Shown here: piece by piece, positions 1 to 5,494 of the stretch
How positions within the stretch are numbered: the first letter of the stretch is position 1
Layout: the number at the start of each line of letters is the position of its first letter
Source of the DNA: an uncultured Acidimicrobiales bacterium
Lineage (GTDB): Bacteria > Actinomycetota > Acidimicrobiia > Acidimicrobiales > UBA10347
DNA: 5,880 bases
NCBI GenBank assembly: GCA_937942965.1
Contig: CALDGN010000157.1
Coordinates: 1-5,880, forward strand
Reading direction: 5' to 3'
Position numbers and translations under genes: made by a program
Notes under the pieces: model-generated
Seen by the model: the letters and a program-made list of their open reading frames with translations, nothing else
The model's database searches: none
Told to the model about the DNA's origin: nothing

Positions 1-652
1 GGATGGGCGTATTCGTCAGGGCAGGGCGATCGAGACCGACCTCGAGGCTGAGCTGGCGCCCTTCGCTCTCCCACTTTGCCTCGTGCCAGTGGAAGCGACA
101 ACGAAGTTCATAGGCAACCGCAGCTTCGCTTCGGTCCGCGGTATCGCCAACGACCTTGAGCTCACCGGCATAGACCTGGCGGCCGTCGACGATGCGGGCG
201 TTGTGGGTGGCTCGACGGCCACAGGCGCATCGGGCTTCGACTTGGAGTTCGTGGCGTTCGTCAGCCATCTCGAGCAGCCGCGCGGTGCCGGGAAACAGTT
301 CGCCTTGGAAGCTCGTGAGCAGGCCGAATGCGAACACGTCGACCCCGAGTAGGTCGACGACCATCGCAAGCTGCTCGATCTGGGCCGGCGCATAGAACTG
401 GGCTTCGTCGCACACGAGCGCGTCGAGGCCGTGCTGGTCCTGATGGTCGCGGGCGAGCTCATACAAGTCGGTCTCGCTGGTGATGATCTGGGCTTCGGCC
501 GACACGCCGAGGCGACTCGACACGCGGCCTTCTTGACGATCGAGCTGGGTCGTCAGCAGCACCTGTTGGCCACTGGTCGCGAGGTTGTGTCGAATCTGGA
601 GCGCCTGGGTGCTCTTGCCCGACCCCATCGTGCCAAAGAAGAACTTCAGCAT
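1..652 (-). CDS. tdk: Thymidine kinase, type II (partial, 3' end beyond left edge)
   Basis: Phosphorylates thymidine to dTMP with ATP in the cytoplasm (pyrimidine salvage). The reading frame runs from ATG at 652 to the window edge without a stop, giving 217 visible residues. Seen: N-terminus MLKFFFGTMGSGKST with the P-loop at residues 7-15; DEAQFY at 82-87, whose Glu83 is the expected catalytic base; FGLLTSFQGELF around 109-120; a zinc-ribbon-like part with C142/C144 (CxCG), then C185 and H188; and the lasso segment near YAGELKVVGD (161-170). About 29 residues follow the last zinc ligand, so the true end should be close. The start at 652 fits the family, where the first strand leads straight into the P-loop. 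In-frame ATGs at 706 and 718 would add 18 or 22 residues of no recognisable fold; none of the three has a clear Shine-Dalgarno, so the start is uncertain. It lies downstream of the aldolase gene on the same strand. Confidence 0.93.
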   Translation of the reverse strand, partial: MLKFFFGTMGSGKSTQALQIRHNLATSGQQVLLTTQLDRQEGRVSSRLGVSAEAQIITSETDLYELARDHQDQHGLDALVCDEAQFYAPAQIEQLAMVVDLLGVDVFAFGLLTSFQGELFPGTARLLEMADERHELQVEARCACGRRATHNARIVDGRQVYAGELKVVGDTADRSEAAVAYELRCRFHWHEAKWESEGRQLSLEVGLDRPALTNTPI

Positions 653-707
653 CGGCTGGGTGTGGCGAGCCCGCGACTGGTTCCCCTGGCTACCCGAAGA
701 CGTCATG

Positions 708-731
708 ACAGCGTGCATCTTGACACGCTGT
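708..731. repeat. Short inverted repeat at the thymidine kinase 5' end
   Basis: ACAGCGTG (708-715) and CACGCTGT (724-731) are perfect 8 bp inverted arms around an 8-base spacer. The repeat spans the alternative tdk start codons at 706 and 718 and lies 56 bases upstream of the preferred start at 652. It could be an operator, or a hairpin in the tdk leader if transcription starts upstream. There is no T-run, so a terminator is unlikely. The functional role is inference only. Confidence 0.4.
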
Positions 732-757
732 TTCGATGCAGTCGCGCCTTCGCCGCT

Positions 758-829
758 GCAAAGCGAACCTGCGATTACGAAGACTGTGCGCAGAGCAGGC
801 CGAGCAAAGCGAACCTGCAATTGCGAAGA
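758..829. repeat. Two 26 bp direct repeats, 46 bp apart
   Basis: Copy 1 at 758-783 and copy 2 at 804-829 match at 24 of 26 positions. Both begin GCAAAGCGAACCTGC and end CGAAGA, differing at G/A (773/819) and A/G (777/823). They sit in the non-coding gap between the aldolase stop (834-836) and the thymidine kinase gene. Copy 2 contains the palindrome GCAATTGC (817-824); copy 1 does not. TTCGC (749-753) faces GCGAA (763-767), so small hairpins can form. This could be part of a dispersed intergenic repeat family, a regulator site pair, or leftover duplication; the window alone cannot tell. Confidence 0.65.
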
Positions 830-833
830 AAAT

Positions 834-1721
834 CTAGGTCGCGGATGCGGCGTAGATGCCGGCGATCGTTGCGTCGAGCGTGTCGTTGAACTCGCCGTCG
901 GATTGCTGGGCGCTCAAGCCTTCGGCCAATGCTCGCGAGAAGCTTGCGATCATGCCGTTGTTCGCGCTCAGACGGCGGTTCGCTTCGTCGCGGGGATAGC
1001 CACCCGACAGCGCCACGACTCGCAGCACGCGAGGGTCAGCGATCAGGTCGGCGTAGAAGTTCTCGGTGTCGGGCAGCGTCAGCTTGAACATGACCTGCAC
1101 GCCATCGGCGAGACCGTCGAGACCCGCAAGCAGCGCTTCGGCCAGGAGCGACTCGGCTTCGACCTTGTCCGGACAGTGGATGTCGACCTCGGGTTCGAGA
1201 ATCGGCATGAGGCCCGCGTCGAGGATCTGCTGGCCGACCTCGAACTGCTGCTCAACGACCGCACGGACACCTGCGACCGAGGCTTGCTTGACGACCGAAC
1301 GCATCTTCGTGCCGAAGATGCCCTTGTCGACGGCCCGGCTCAACAAGTCGCCGAGACCAGGGTTCGGCTTCATGATCTGGGCGCCGTCGGCCTCGTCGGC
1401 CAGGCCCTTGTCGACCTTGAGGAACGGCACGACCTGCTTGGACTCCCACAAGAACTGTGCGGTTGGCGTGCCGTCGATCTCGCGATCCATCGTCATCTCG
1501 AAGAGGATCGCTCCGAGCACTCGATCGCCGCCGAACGATGGCGACGTGATGATGCGCGACCGCATGGCGTGCACCAGGTCGAACATTTCCCCGTCGTTGC
1601 TGAACGCATCGGCGCTGACGCCGTAGCTCGCGAGCGCACCGGGCGTACTGCCGCCGCTCTGGTCGAGAGCGGCAATGAATCCGGTGGCCGATCCGACCTT
1701 GGTGAGCTGTTCTGCGTGCAT
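834..1721 (-). CDS. fda: Fructose-bisphosphate aldolase, class I
   Basis: Reversibly cleaves fructose 1,6-bisphosphate to dihydroxyacetone phosphate and glyceraldehyde 3-phosphate through a lysine Schiff base, with no metal needed (cytoplasm, glycolysis and gluconeogenesis). The 295-residue length is that of the staphylococcal-type bacterial class I enzymes. Seen: GFIAALDQSGGSTP (14-27), TSPSF (59-63), LGAILFEMTMDREIDG (69-84), PFLKVDKGL (99-107), IFGTKMRS (135-142), ILEPEVD (174-180), VMFKLTLP (210-217) with Lys213 as the expected Schiff-base lysine, and the phosphate-binding LSGGY (238-242). The start at 1721 is supported by AGGAG five bases upstream. The gene is divergent from galE, and tdk follows on the same strand after a gap of 115-180 bases with no obvious terminator. 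The symbol fda follows the staphylococcal gene. All active-site segments look intact. Confidence 0.96.
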   Translation of the reverse strand: MHAEQLTKVGSATGFIAALDQSGGSTPGALASYGVSADAFSNDGEMFDLVHAMRSRIITSPSFGGDRVLGAILFEMTMDREIDGTPTAQFLWESKQVVPFLKVDKGLADEADGAQIMKPNPGLGDLLSRAVDKGIFGTKMRSVVKQASVAGVRAVVEQQFEVGQQILDAGLMPILEPEVDIHCPDKVEAESLLAEALLAGLDGLADGVQVMFKLTLPDTENFYADLIADPRVLRVVALSGGYPRDEANRRLSANNGMIASFSRALAEGLSAQQSDGEFNDTLDATIAGIYAASAT

Positions 1722-1726
1722 GGCGA

Positions 1727-1731
1727 CTCCT
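1727..1731 (-). promoter_or_regulatory. Ribosome binding site of the aldolase gene
   Basis: The minus strand reads AGGAG here, five bases before the ATG at 1721. It fixes the aldolase start and is one of only two clear Shine-Dalgarno sites in the window. Confidence 0.75.
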
Positions 1732-1762
1732 GTGTCGATCTACCCAACTCCGATTTCCAGAA

Positions 1763-1768
1763 ACAGTA
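1763..1768 (-). promoter_or_regulatory. Possible -10 box for the aldolase gene
   Basis: The minus strand reads TACTGT, matching the loose actinobacterial TANNNT pattern. It would place the transcript start near 1755 and leave a leader of about 30 bases that includes the AGGAG site. No convincing -35 box is seen. The pattern is common by chance, so this is only a candidate. Confidence 0.3.
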
Positions 1769-1774
1769 TGCGCC

Positions 1775-1780
1775 TACCCT
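1775..1780 (+). promoter_or_regulatory. Possible -10 box for galE, leaderless transcript
   Basis: TACCCT fits TANNNT and ends seven bases before the GTG at 1788, so the transcript could begin at or next to that codon. No Shine-Dalgarno precedes either candidate galE start, which fits leaderless translation. No clear -35 box is seen. Confidence 0.4.
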
Positions 1781-1787
1781 CAACGAC

Positions 1788-2840
1788 GTGCCTTCCTTGA
1801 CCGTCGCACTCACCGGCGCGGCCGGCTACATCGCTAGCCACGTCGCCGTTGCCCTGTTTGAACGCGGCCACAGCGTCGTTGGCTTCGACAACTTCTCGAA
1901 CAGCTCGCCGAAGTCGCTCGAGCGGGTGGCCCAGATCGCCGACACGCACATGCCGTTCGAGCAACTCGACCTGGCTGACACCGACGGCATCGAAGCGTTC
2001 CTGCGCGCCCACCAGGTCGACGCGGTCATCCACTTTGCAGGGCTCAAAGCGGTCGGCGAGTCGACCGAACAGCCGCTTCGCTACCACGAGAACAATGTCG
2101 GCGGATCGCTCAGCTTGCTGCGGGCAATGGAGAACGCAGGCGTGCGCCACCTGGTGTTCTCATCGTCAGCGACCGTGTATCACCCCGACGAAGCCAGCCC
2201 GCTCCGCGAAGACGCCTCGCTCGGGCCGATCAATCCCTATGGCGCCACCAAGCTCATGGTCGAACAGATCATCGGCGACGTCGCCACCTACAGCGACCTG
2301 CGCGCCATCAACCTCCGCTACTTCAACCCCGTCGGCGCACACCCGAGCGGGCTCATCGGCGAAGACCCCGTTGGCACCCCGAACAACCTGATGCCGTTCA
2401 TCATGCAGGTCGCCGTCGGACGCCGCGAGCAGCTGAACATCTTCGGCGACGACTACGACACACCCGACGGCACACCGATCCGCGACTACATCCACGTCAT
2501 GGACCTCGCCGAAGGCCACGTCGCCGCGGTCGAAGCGCTGCACCCAACGACCGGACCAGGCGTCGACAACGTCGAAGCCATCAACCTCGGCACTGGCGTC
2601 GGCTCCTCGGTCAAAGAAGTACTCGCCGCCGCCGAACAAGCCGTCGACCACCCGATCCCCCACCAAGTCGTCGAACGCCGCGCCGGCGACGGCACCGTCA
2701 GCTACGCCGACCCCGGCCGCGCCGAAGCACTGCTCGGCTGGCGAGCAACCCGCACCATGGCCGACGCCTGCGTCGACCACTGGCGTTGGCAAGAGCGGAA
2801 TCCCCACGGTTTCGCCCCCGATCCAGCCACAGACGAGTAG
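1788..2840 (+). CDS. galE: UDP-glucose 4-epimerase GalE
   Basis: Interconverts UDP-glucose and UDP-galactose using bound NAD (Leloir pathway, sugar nucleotide supply for cell-envelope glycans). The frame has no ATG near the fold start; GTG at 1788 (350 residues) or TTG at 1797 (347) are the options, and GTG is preferred because of the -10-like box seven bases upstream. Numbering from the TTG: Rossmann motif TGAAGYIAS (6-14), FDNFSNS (30-36), HFAGLKAVGES (79-89), SSSATVY (122-128) with Ser124, catalytic YxxxK as Tyr148 and Lys152, YFNPVGAHPSG (175-185), GEDPVGTPNNLMPF (188-201), RDYIHVMDLA (229-238), and a C-terminus ending in HWRWQERNPHGF (328-339). Length and motifs closely match E. coli GalE. 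Two oddities: the third glycine of the Rossmann motif is Ala13, and the residue aligned with the E. coli Tyr299 gate is Ser302, a small residue that may admit UDP-GlcNAc. The gene is divergent from the aldolase. Confidence 0.96.
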   Translation: MPSLTVALTGAAGYIASHVAVALFERGHSVVGFDNFSNSSPKSLERVAQIADTHMPFEQLDLADTDGIEAFLRAHQVDAVIHFAGLKAVGESTEQPLRYHENNVGGSLSLLRAMENAGVRHLVFSSSATVYHPDEASPLREDASLGPINPYGATKLMVEQIIGDVATYSDLRAINLRYFNPVGAHPSGLIGEDPVGTPNNLMPFIMQVAVGRREQLNIFGDDYDTPDGTPIRDYIHVMDLAEGHVAAVEALHPTTGPGVDNVEAINLGTGVGSSVKEVLAAAEQAVDHPIPHQVVERRAGDGTVSYADPGRAEALLGWRATRTMADACVDHWRWQERNPHGFAPDPATDE

Positions 2841-2910
2841 CGTGATCGACTGCGTTGCGGGGTCGCCAAGGTGGGCCGGCAACGACGTACGAGAGCCTGA
2901 CGCACGAAGA

Positions 2911-2916
2911 AGAAGG
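2911..2916 (+). promoter_or_regulatory. Ribosome binding site of the DegV gene
   Basis: AGAAGG lies eight bases before the ATG at 2925 and supports that start. The rest of the 84 bp gap after galE shows only a weak long-loop inverted repeat (CGTTGC 2853-2858 with GCAACG 2879-2884) and no clear promoter. Confidence 0.65.
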
Positions 2917-2924
2917 TACGCACC

Positions 2925-3737
2925 ATGGCCGTTCGCATTGTTACCGACAGTGGTTCCGACCTTTCGCCCGAACTCGCCAACGAACTCGGCATCTCCGTCG
3001 TTCCGCTGAGCATCCGCTTCGGCAACGACGAATACACCGACCGGGTGCAGCTCACCCCCGAGCAGTTCTACGCCGAGATGGCGAACAACGAAGAACTGCC
3101 CGAAACTGCAGCACCCGCACCTGGCGCGTTCCTCGAAGTCTTCAACCAGCTGTTCGCAGACGGCGCCAGCGACATTGTCTGCATCAACCTGTCGTTCGCG
3201 CTGTCGGCCACCTTCCAAGCCGCCCAGACCGCAGCCGACCAGATCCCCGACGCCAGCGTCACCATCGTTGACTCCAAGTCCGCGACCGTTGGCCAAGGCA
3301 CGATCGTGCGCAAGGCCGCCGAAGCCGCCCGCGAAGGCGCCGACCGCGACGCCGTGATCGCACTCGCCGAGGACCTCGCCGACCGCATGCACGTGCTCGG
3401 TGTGCTCGACACGCTCGACAACCTCAAGAAGGGCGGCCGCATCGGCAACGCCCAGGCCATGCTCGGATCGATGCTGTCGATCAAGCCCTGCATCGACCTG
3501 AGCACCGGCTCGGTCGAAGAAGCCGGACGCCAGCGCACCCGCAAGAAGGCGCTCGCCTGGCTCGCCGACCAGCTGCCTGCAGGCGCCACCAACATTGCGG
3601 TCGGACACGGCATGGCGACCGATGTCGACAAGTTCTTGTCGCTCACCGATGCCGAGATCGAAACCGTCAGCCTCATCGGCCCCGTCGTCGGCACCCACGG
3701 TGGTCCTGGCGTGATCGGCCTCGCCTACACCGACTGA
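2925..3737 (+). CDS. DegV-family fatty-acid-binding protein
   Basis: DegV proteins bind one fatty acid in a closed pocket. In Firmicutes the FakB members present it to the kinase FakA for acyl-phosphate formation; the partner in this organism is not visible here. The 270-residue length is typical. Seen: VTDSGSDL (6-13), the acyl-carboxylate loop with Thr61 in PETAAPAPGAF (59-69), INLSFALSATF (87-97), VDSKSATVGQG (115-125), LDTLDNLKKGGRIG (161-174), the MLSIKPCIDL stretch (183-192), GHGMATD (227-233), and the C-terminal GPVVGTHGGPGVIGLAY (252-268) with His258 in the place of the conserved FakB histidine. No signal peptide or membrane segment is seen, so it is cytoplasmic. The start follows an AGAAGG site. 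It is preceded by galE on the same strand and followed after 30 bases by the sigma factor gene, which probably has its own promoter. There are many DegV paralogues in bacteria, so no gene symbol is given. Confidence 0.93.
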   Translation: MAVRIVTDSGSDLSPELANELGISVVPLSIRFGNDEYTDRVQLTPEQFYAEMANNEELPETAAPAPGAFLEVFNQLFADGASDIVCINLSFALSATFQAAQTAADQIPDASVTIVDSKSATVGQGTIVRKAAEAAREGADRDAVIALAEDLADRMHVLGVLDTLDNLKKGGRIGNAQAMLGSMLSIKPCIDLSTGSVEEAGRQRTRKKALAWLADQLPAGATNIAVGHGMATDVDKFLSLTDAEIETVSLIGPVVGTHGGPGVIGLAYTD

Positions 3738-3750
3738 CCCTCGCCGAGGG
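3738..3750 (+). terminator. Short hairpin just after the DegV stop codon
   Basis: CCCTCG (3738-3743) and CGAGGG (3745-3750) form a near-continuous inverted repeat starting directly after the TGA; the realistic fold is five G/C-rich pairs with a GCC loop. No T-run follows, so if it slows transcription it is a weak or factor-assisted terminator. It lies just upstream of the sigma gene's candidate -10 box. Confidence 0.3.
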
Positions 3751-3752
3751 AT

Positions 3753-3758
3753 TAGCCT
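3753..3758 (+). promoter_or_regulatory. Possible -10 box for the sigma/anti-sigma pair, leaderless
   Basis: TAGCCT fits TANNNT and ends nine bases before the ATG at 3768. No Shine-Dalgarno lies before this ATG, so a leaderless or nearly leaderless transcript is likely. The layout resembles the one upstream of galE. Confidence 0.4.
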
Positions 3759-3767
3759 CTCACCTGC

Positions 3768-4385
3768 ATGGGGGGCGCTGACGATCGCGAGCTAGTGGCC
3801 CGGGCTCAGTCCGGCGACCGCGCCGCGGCCAACGAGCTCCTGCGTCGCCACTACGACCGCATCTACGCGATCTGTCGCCGCATTGCCGGCAACGATGCCG
3901 ACGCTGCCGACGCGACCCAAGAAGCACTGATGGCAATCGTGCGCGGCCTCGATCGCTTCGACGGCAAGGCCAAGTTCTCGACCTGGTCCTATCGCGTAGC
4001 CACCAACGCCTGCCTCGATGAGCTGCGCCGCCGCAAACGCCGTCCGACACCGACCGACATGGACGAGCACGCCGACTGGAGCACCCAGACCGCCGACACC
4101 GAGGCCGGCGAGTTCGACGACCGCATGGTCGAACGCGACGCGATGTCTCAGGCACTGGCCGAGCTGCCTGACGATTTCCGTGCGCCGGTCGTGCTGCGCG
4201 ACGTCGGAGGGCTCGATTACGCCGAGATTTCCCAACAACTTGGTATCCCTCCGGGCACGGTGCGGTCCCGAATCGCCCGTGGTCGGGCCAAACTGGCGGA
4301 AATCCTTGCTGCCGGGAACCAGAACGACCTCGACGAACGTCCAAGTACCAGAGAGCCGGACGAACGTCCCGGCACTGCACCATGA
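3768..4385 (+). CDS. ECF-type RNA polymerase sigma factor (sigma-70 family)
   Basis: Directs RNA polymerase to a specific set of promoters, normally in response to an envelope or stress signal. Of 205 residues, region 2 covers about 16-92 and includes HYDRIYAICRRIAG (28-41), the polymerase-binding DAADATQEALMAI (45-57) and the promoter-melting/-10 part FDGKAKFSTWSYRVATNACL (64-83) followed by DELRRRKRR (84-92). An acidic linker (about 93-121) joins region 4 (about 122-180), with ALAELPDDFRAPVVLRDV (129-146) and the helix-turn-helix DYAEISQQLGIPPGTVRSRI (150-169) for the -35 element. Region 3 is absent, as in ECF factors. The C-terminal tail (181-205) carries two copies of DERPxT nine residues apart. 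The start has no Shine-Dalgarno but follows a TANNNT box. The gene ends in an ATGA overlap with the next gene, so the two are translationally coupled. Its target promoters and ECF group cannot be told from sequence alone. Confidence 0.93.
   Translation: MGGADDRELVARAQSGDRAAANELLRRHYDRIYAICRRIAGNDADAADATQEALMAIVRGLDRFDGKAKFSTWSYRVATNACLDELRRRKRRPTPTDMDEHADWSTQTADTEAGEFDDRMVERDAMSQALAELPDDFRAPVVLRDVGGLDYAEISQQLGIPPGTVRSRIARGRAKLAEILAAGNQNDLDERPSTREPDERPGTAP
4332..4369 (+). repeat. 27 bp-spaced direct repeat in the sigma factor C-terminus
   Basis: GACGAACGTCC occurs at 4332-4342 and again at 4359-4369, exactly nine codons apart, giving DERPST and DERPGT in the protein. It looks like a small in-frame tandem duplication that has begun to diverge. 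It lies outside the conserved region 4, so a role in folding of the core is unlikely. Confidence 0.6.
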
Positions 4386-5482
4386 ACGCGCCTCACCCAC
4401 CACATGACCCGTCGCAGACGGACGAACTCGTTTCGGCCTACGTCGACGGTGTCGCCGCGGCCGACGAGATCGAAATCGTCGAGGCCAGCCCTGAGTTGAT
4501 GGCGCGGGTCGAGTCGATGCGTTCGGTGAGCGCCATGTTGGGCGCGCCGGTCGCTCCTCCCGCCGATGCCGTTCGCGAAGACCATCTGGCCGCGGCGATG
4601 GGCGAGTTCGATCGCCTGTTTGCCGCCGACGCGGGCGCGGATGCAACCGTGACGCCACTCCCCCAAGCTGCCGCCGAGCCCGCCGCAGCATCTGCGCCGG
4701 CGGCTGCCTCGACATCAGGAGTCACGTCACTGGCCGAGGCTCGCGAGCGCAAGCGTCCTCGACGACTGAACATGGTCGCGGCCGCCGCTGCAGCTGTCGC
4801 AATCCTGTTTGCAGGCATCGTCGCTGTCGGGATCAACACCGGTGGCGAAACGACCGATGTCGTCGCCGAGGCCTCGTCCGATGCCGCCGAGCCAGCTGCG
4901 GCGATCGAATCGCGAAGCGACCTCGTACTCCCCGAAACCGAGGCCGCATCCGCCGACGAAGACGCCATGGCCGACGACGCCATGGATGAAACGGCGATGG
5001 ATGAAGAGGCGATGGAGGACGAAGAAGCCGCCATGGATGAGGCCATGGCAGACGACGCGATGGACGCCATGGATTCGGCCGCCGAGGCCGGCGCCGCGCC
5101 CGAACCTGATGCCGAAGCCGCCTTCGCCGCGCCACTCGGCGACGCCGATGAATCCGCAGCAGACGGTGCCGACAACGCTGCTCAATCTCGCCCGGTCGGC
5201 TTCCTCGGCGCGTTCACCACAGTCGAGGACCTGGCCGAGGCCGCAACCGCGGATCTGGCTGAGGTGCCGGCGACCAAGACCGCCGCCGACCGCAGCACGT
5301 TCCTGCCGCCGACCGACTGCAGCGACATCGCCCAAGAACTCACTGGGCTCAATGATGCGACGCTGCTGAGCACAGCCTTCCTCGATGACAACCCCGTCGA
5401 ACTGCACGCAACGGCCGACGATCAGATCCTCATCCTCTCGTCGACCAATTGCAGCGTGATCGAATCGATCCCCGGCTCCTAA
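4382..5482 (+). CDS. Putative single-pass membrane anti-sigma factor with acidic Ala-Met repeats
   Basis: Probably holds the upstream sigma factor inactive at the membrane until a signal arrives; this is inferred from the ATGA overlap, topology and N-terminal style, not from a full domain match. Of 366 residues: a cytoplasmic N-terminus with DELVSAYVDGVAAADEIEIV (14-33) and SPELMARVESMRSVSAML (36-53), which resembles actinobacterial anti-sigma N-termini but has no cysteine, so it is not a zinc (HxxxCxxC) type; an Ala/Pro-rich linker (84-112); a basic stop RERKRPRR (121-128); one membrane helix (about 131-151); then an outside part. That part has an acidic Ala-Met repeat zone (195-231), an acidic Ala-rich spacer, and a C-terminal domain (about 270-366) with only two cysteines, C313 and C357. 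The basic cluster before the helix predicts N-in, C-out. No Shine-Dalgarno is present, fitting reinitiation after the sigma stop. The C-terminal domain is not recognised. Confidence 0.8.
   Translation: MNAPHPPHDPSQTDELVSAYVDGVAAADEIEIVEASPELMARVESMRSVSAMLGAPVAPPADAVREDHLAAAMGEFDRLFAADAGADATVTPLPQAAAEPAAASAPAAASTSGVTSLAEARERKRPRRLNMVAAAAAAVAILFAGIVAVGINTGGETTDVVAEASSDAAEPAAAIESRSDLVLPETEAASADEDAMADDAMDETAMDEEAMEDEEAAMDEAMADDAMDAMDSAAEAGAAPEPDAEAAFAAPLGDADESAADGADNAAQSRPVGFLGAFTTVEDLAEAATADLAEVPATKTAADRSTFLPPTDCSDIAQELTGLNDATLLSTAFLDDNPVELHATADDQILILSSTNCSVIESIPGS
4964..5074 (+). repeat. Degenerate 15 bp tandem repeats encoding Ala-Met-acidic units
   Basis: Eight Ala-Met pairs occur in 36 residues at protein positions 195-230 of the anti-sigma candidate, mostly five residues apart (steps 5, 5, 5, 7, 4, 5, 3), each followed by Asp/Glu. 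The DNA shows repeated GCSATGGAYG-like words. Units such as AMADDAMD appear twice (195-202 and 221-228). The zone sits outside the membrane. It looks like a coding microsatellite prone to copy-number change. Confidence 0.75.
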
Positions 5483-5491
5483 CCAAGCCGG
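5472..5491. terminator. Hairpin at the convergent gene junction
   Basis: CCGGCT (5472-5477) pairs with AGCCGG (5486-5491) around an eight-base loop that includes the anti-sigma stop codon (5480-5482). It lies between two genes that converge, where a two-way terminator would be expected. The stem is short and no T-run follows on either side, so the call is tentative. Confidence 0.35.
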
Positions 5492-5494
5492 AGC

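Noticed and set aside
16..462. Minus-strand open frame of 148 residues
   Set aside because: It is a shifted frame within tdk; the true frame carries the P-loop, DEAQF and zinc motifs. Its product is Ser/Arg-rich and typical of a shadow.
585..1787. A long open stretch on the plus strand running in frame into galE, which would give a 751-residue fusion
   Set aside because: It is antisense to tdk and the aldolase, both of which have strong family motifs. The N-terminal part has no recognisable fold, and GalE begins exactly at its normal start region. The open frame is an effect of high GC content.
2853..2884. Inverted repeat CGTTGC/GCAACG after galE as a terminator
   Set aside because: Six pairs around a 20-base loop with no T-run is too weak to call.
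2166..3698. A 510-residue open frame on the minus strand
   Set aside because: It is antisense to the C-terminal part of galE and nearly all of the DegV gene, both clearly coding, and its Gly/Val/Asp-rich product matches nothing recognisable.
3760..4715. Several long minus-strand frames opposite the sigma factor
   Set aside because: Arg-rich or otherwise featureless products that lie antisense to a clear sigma-70 region 2/region 4 protein.
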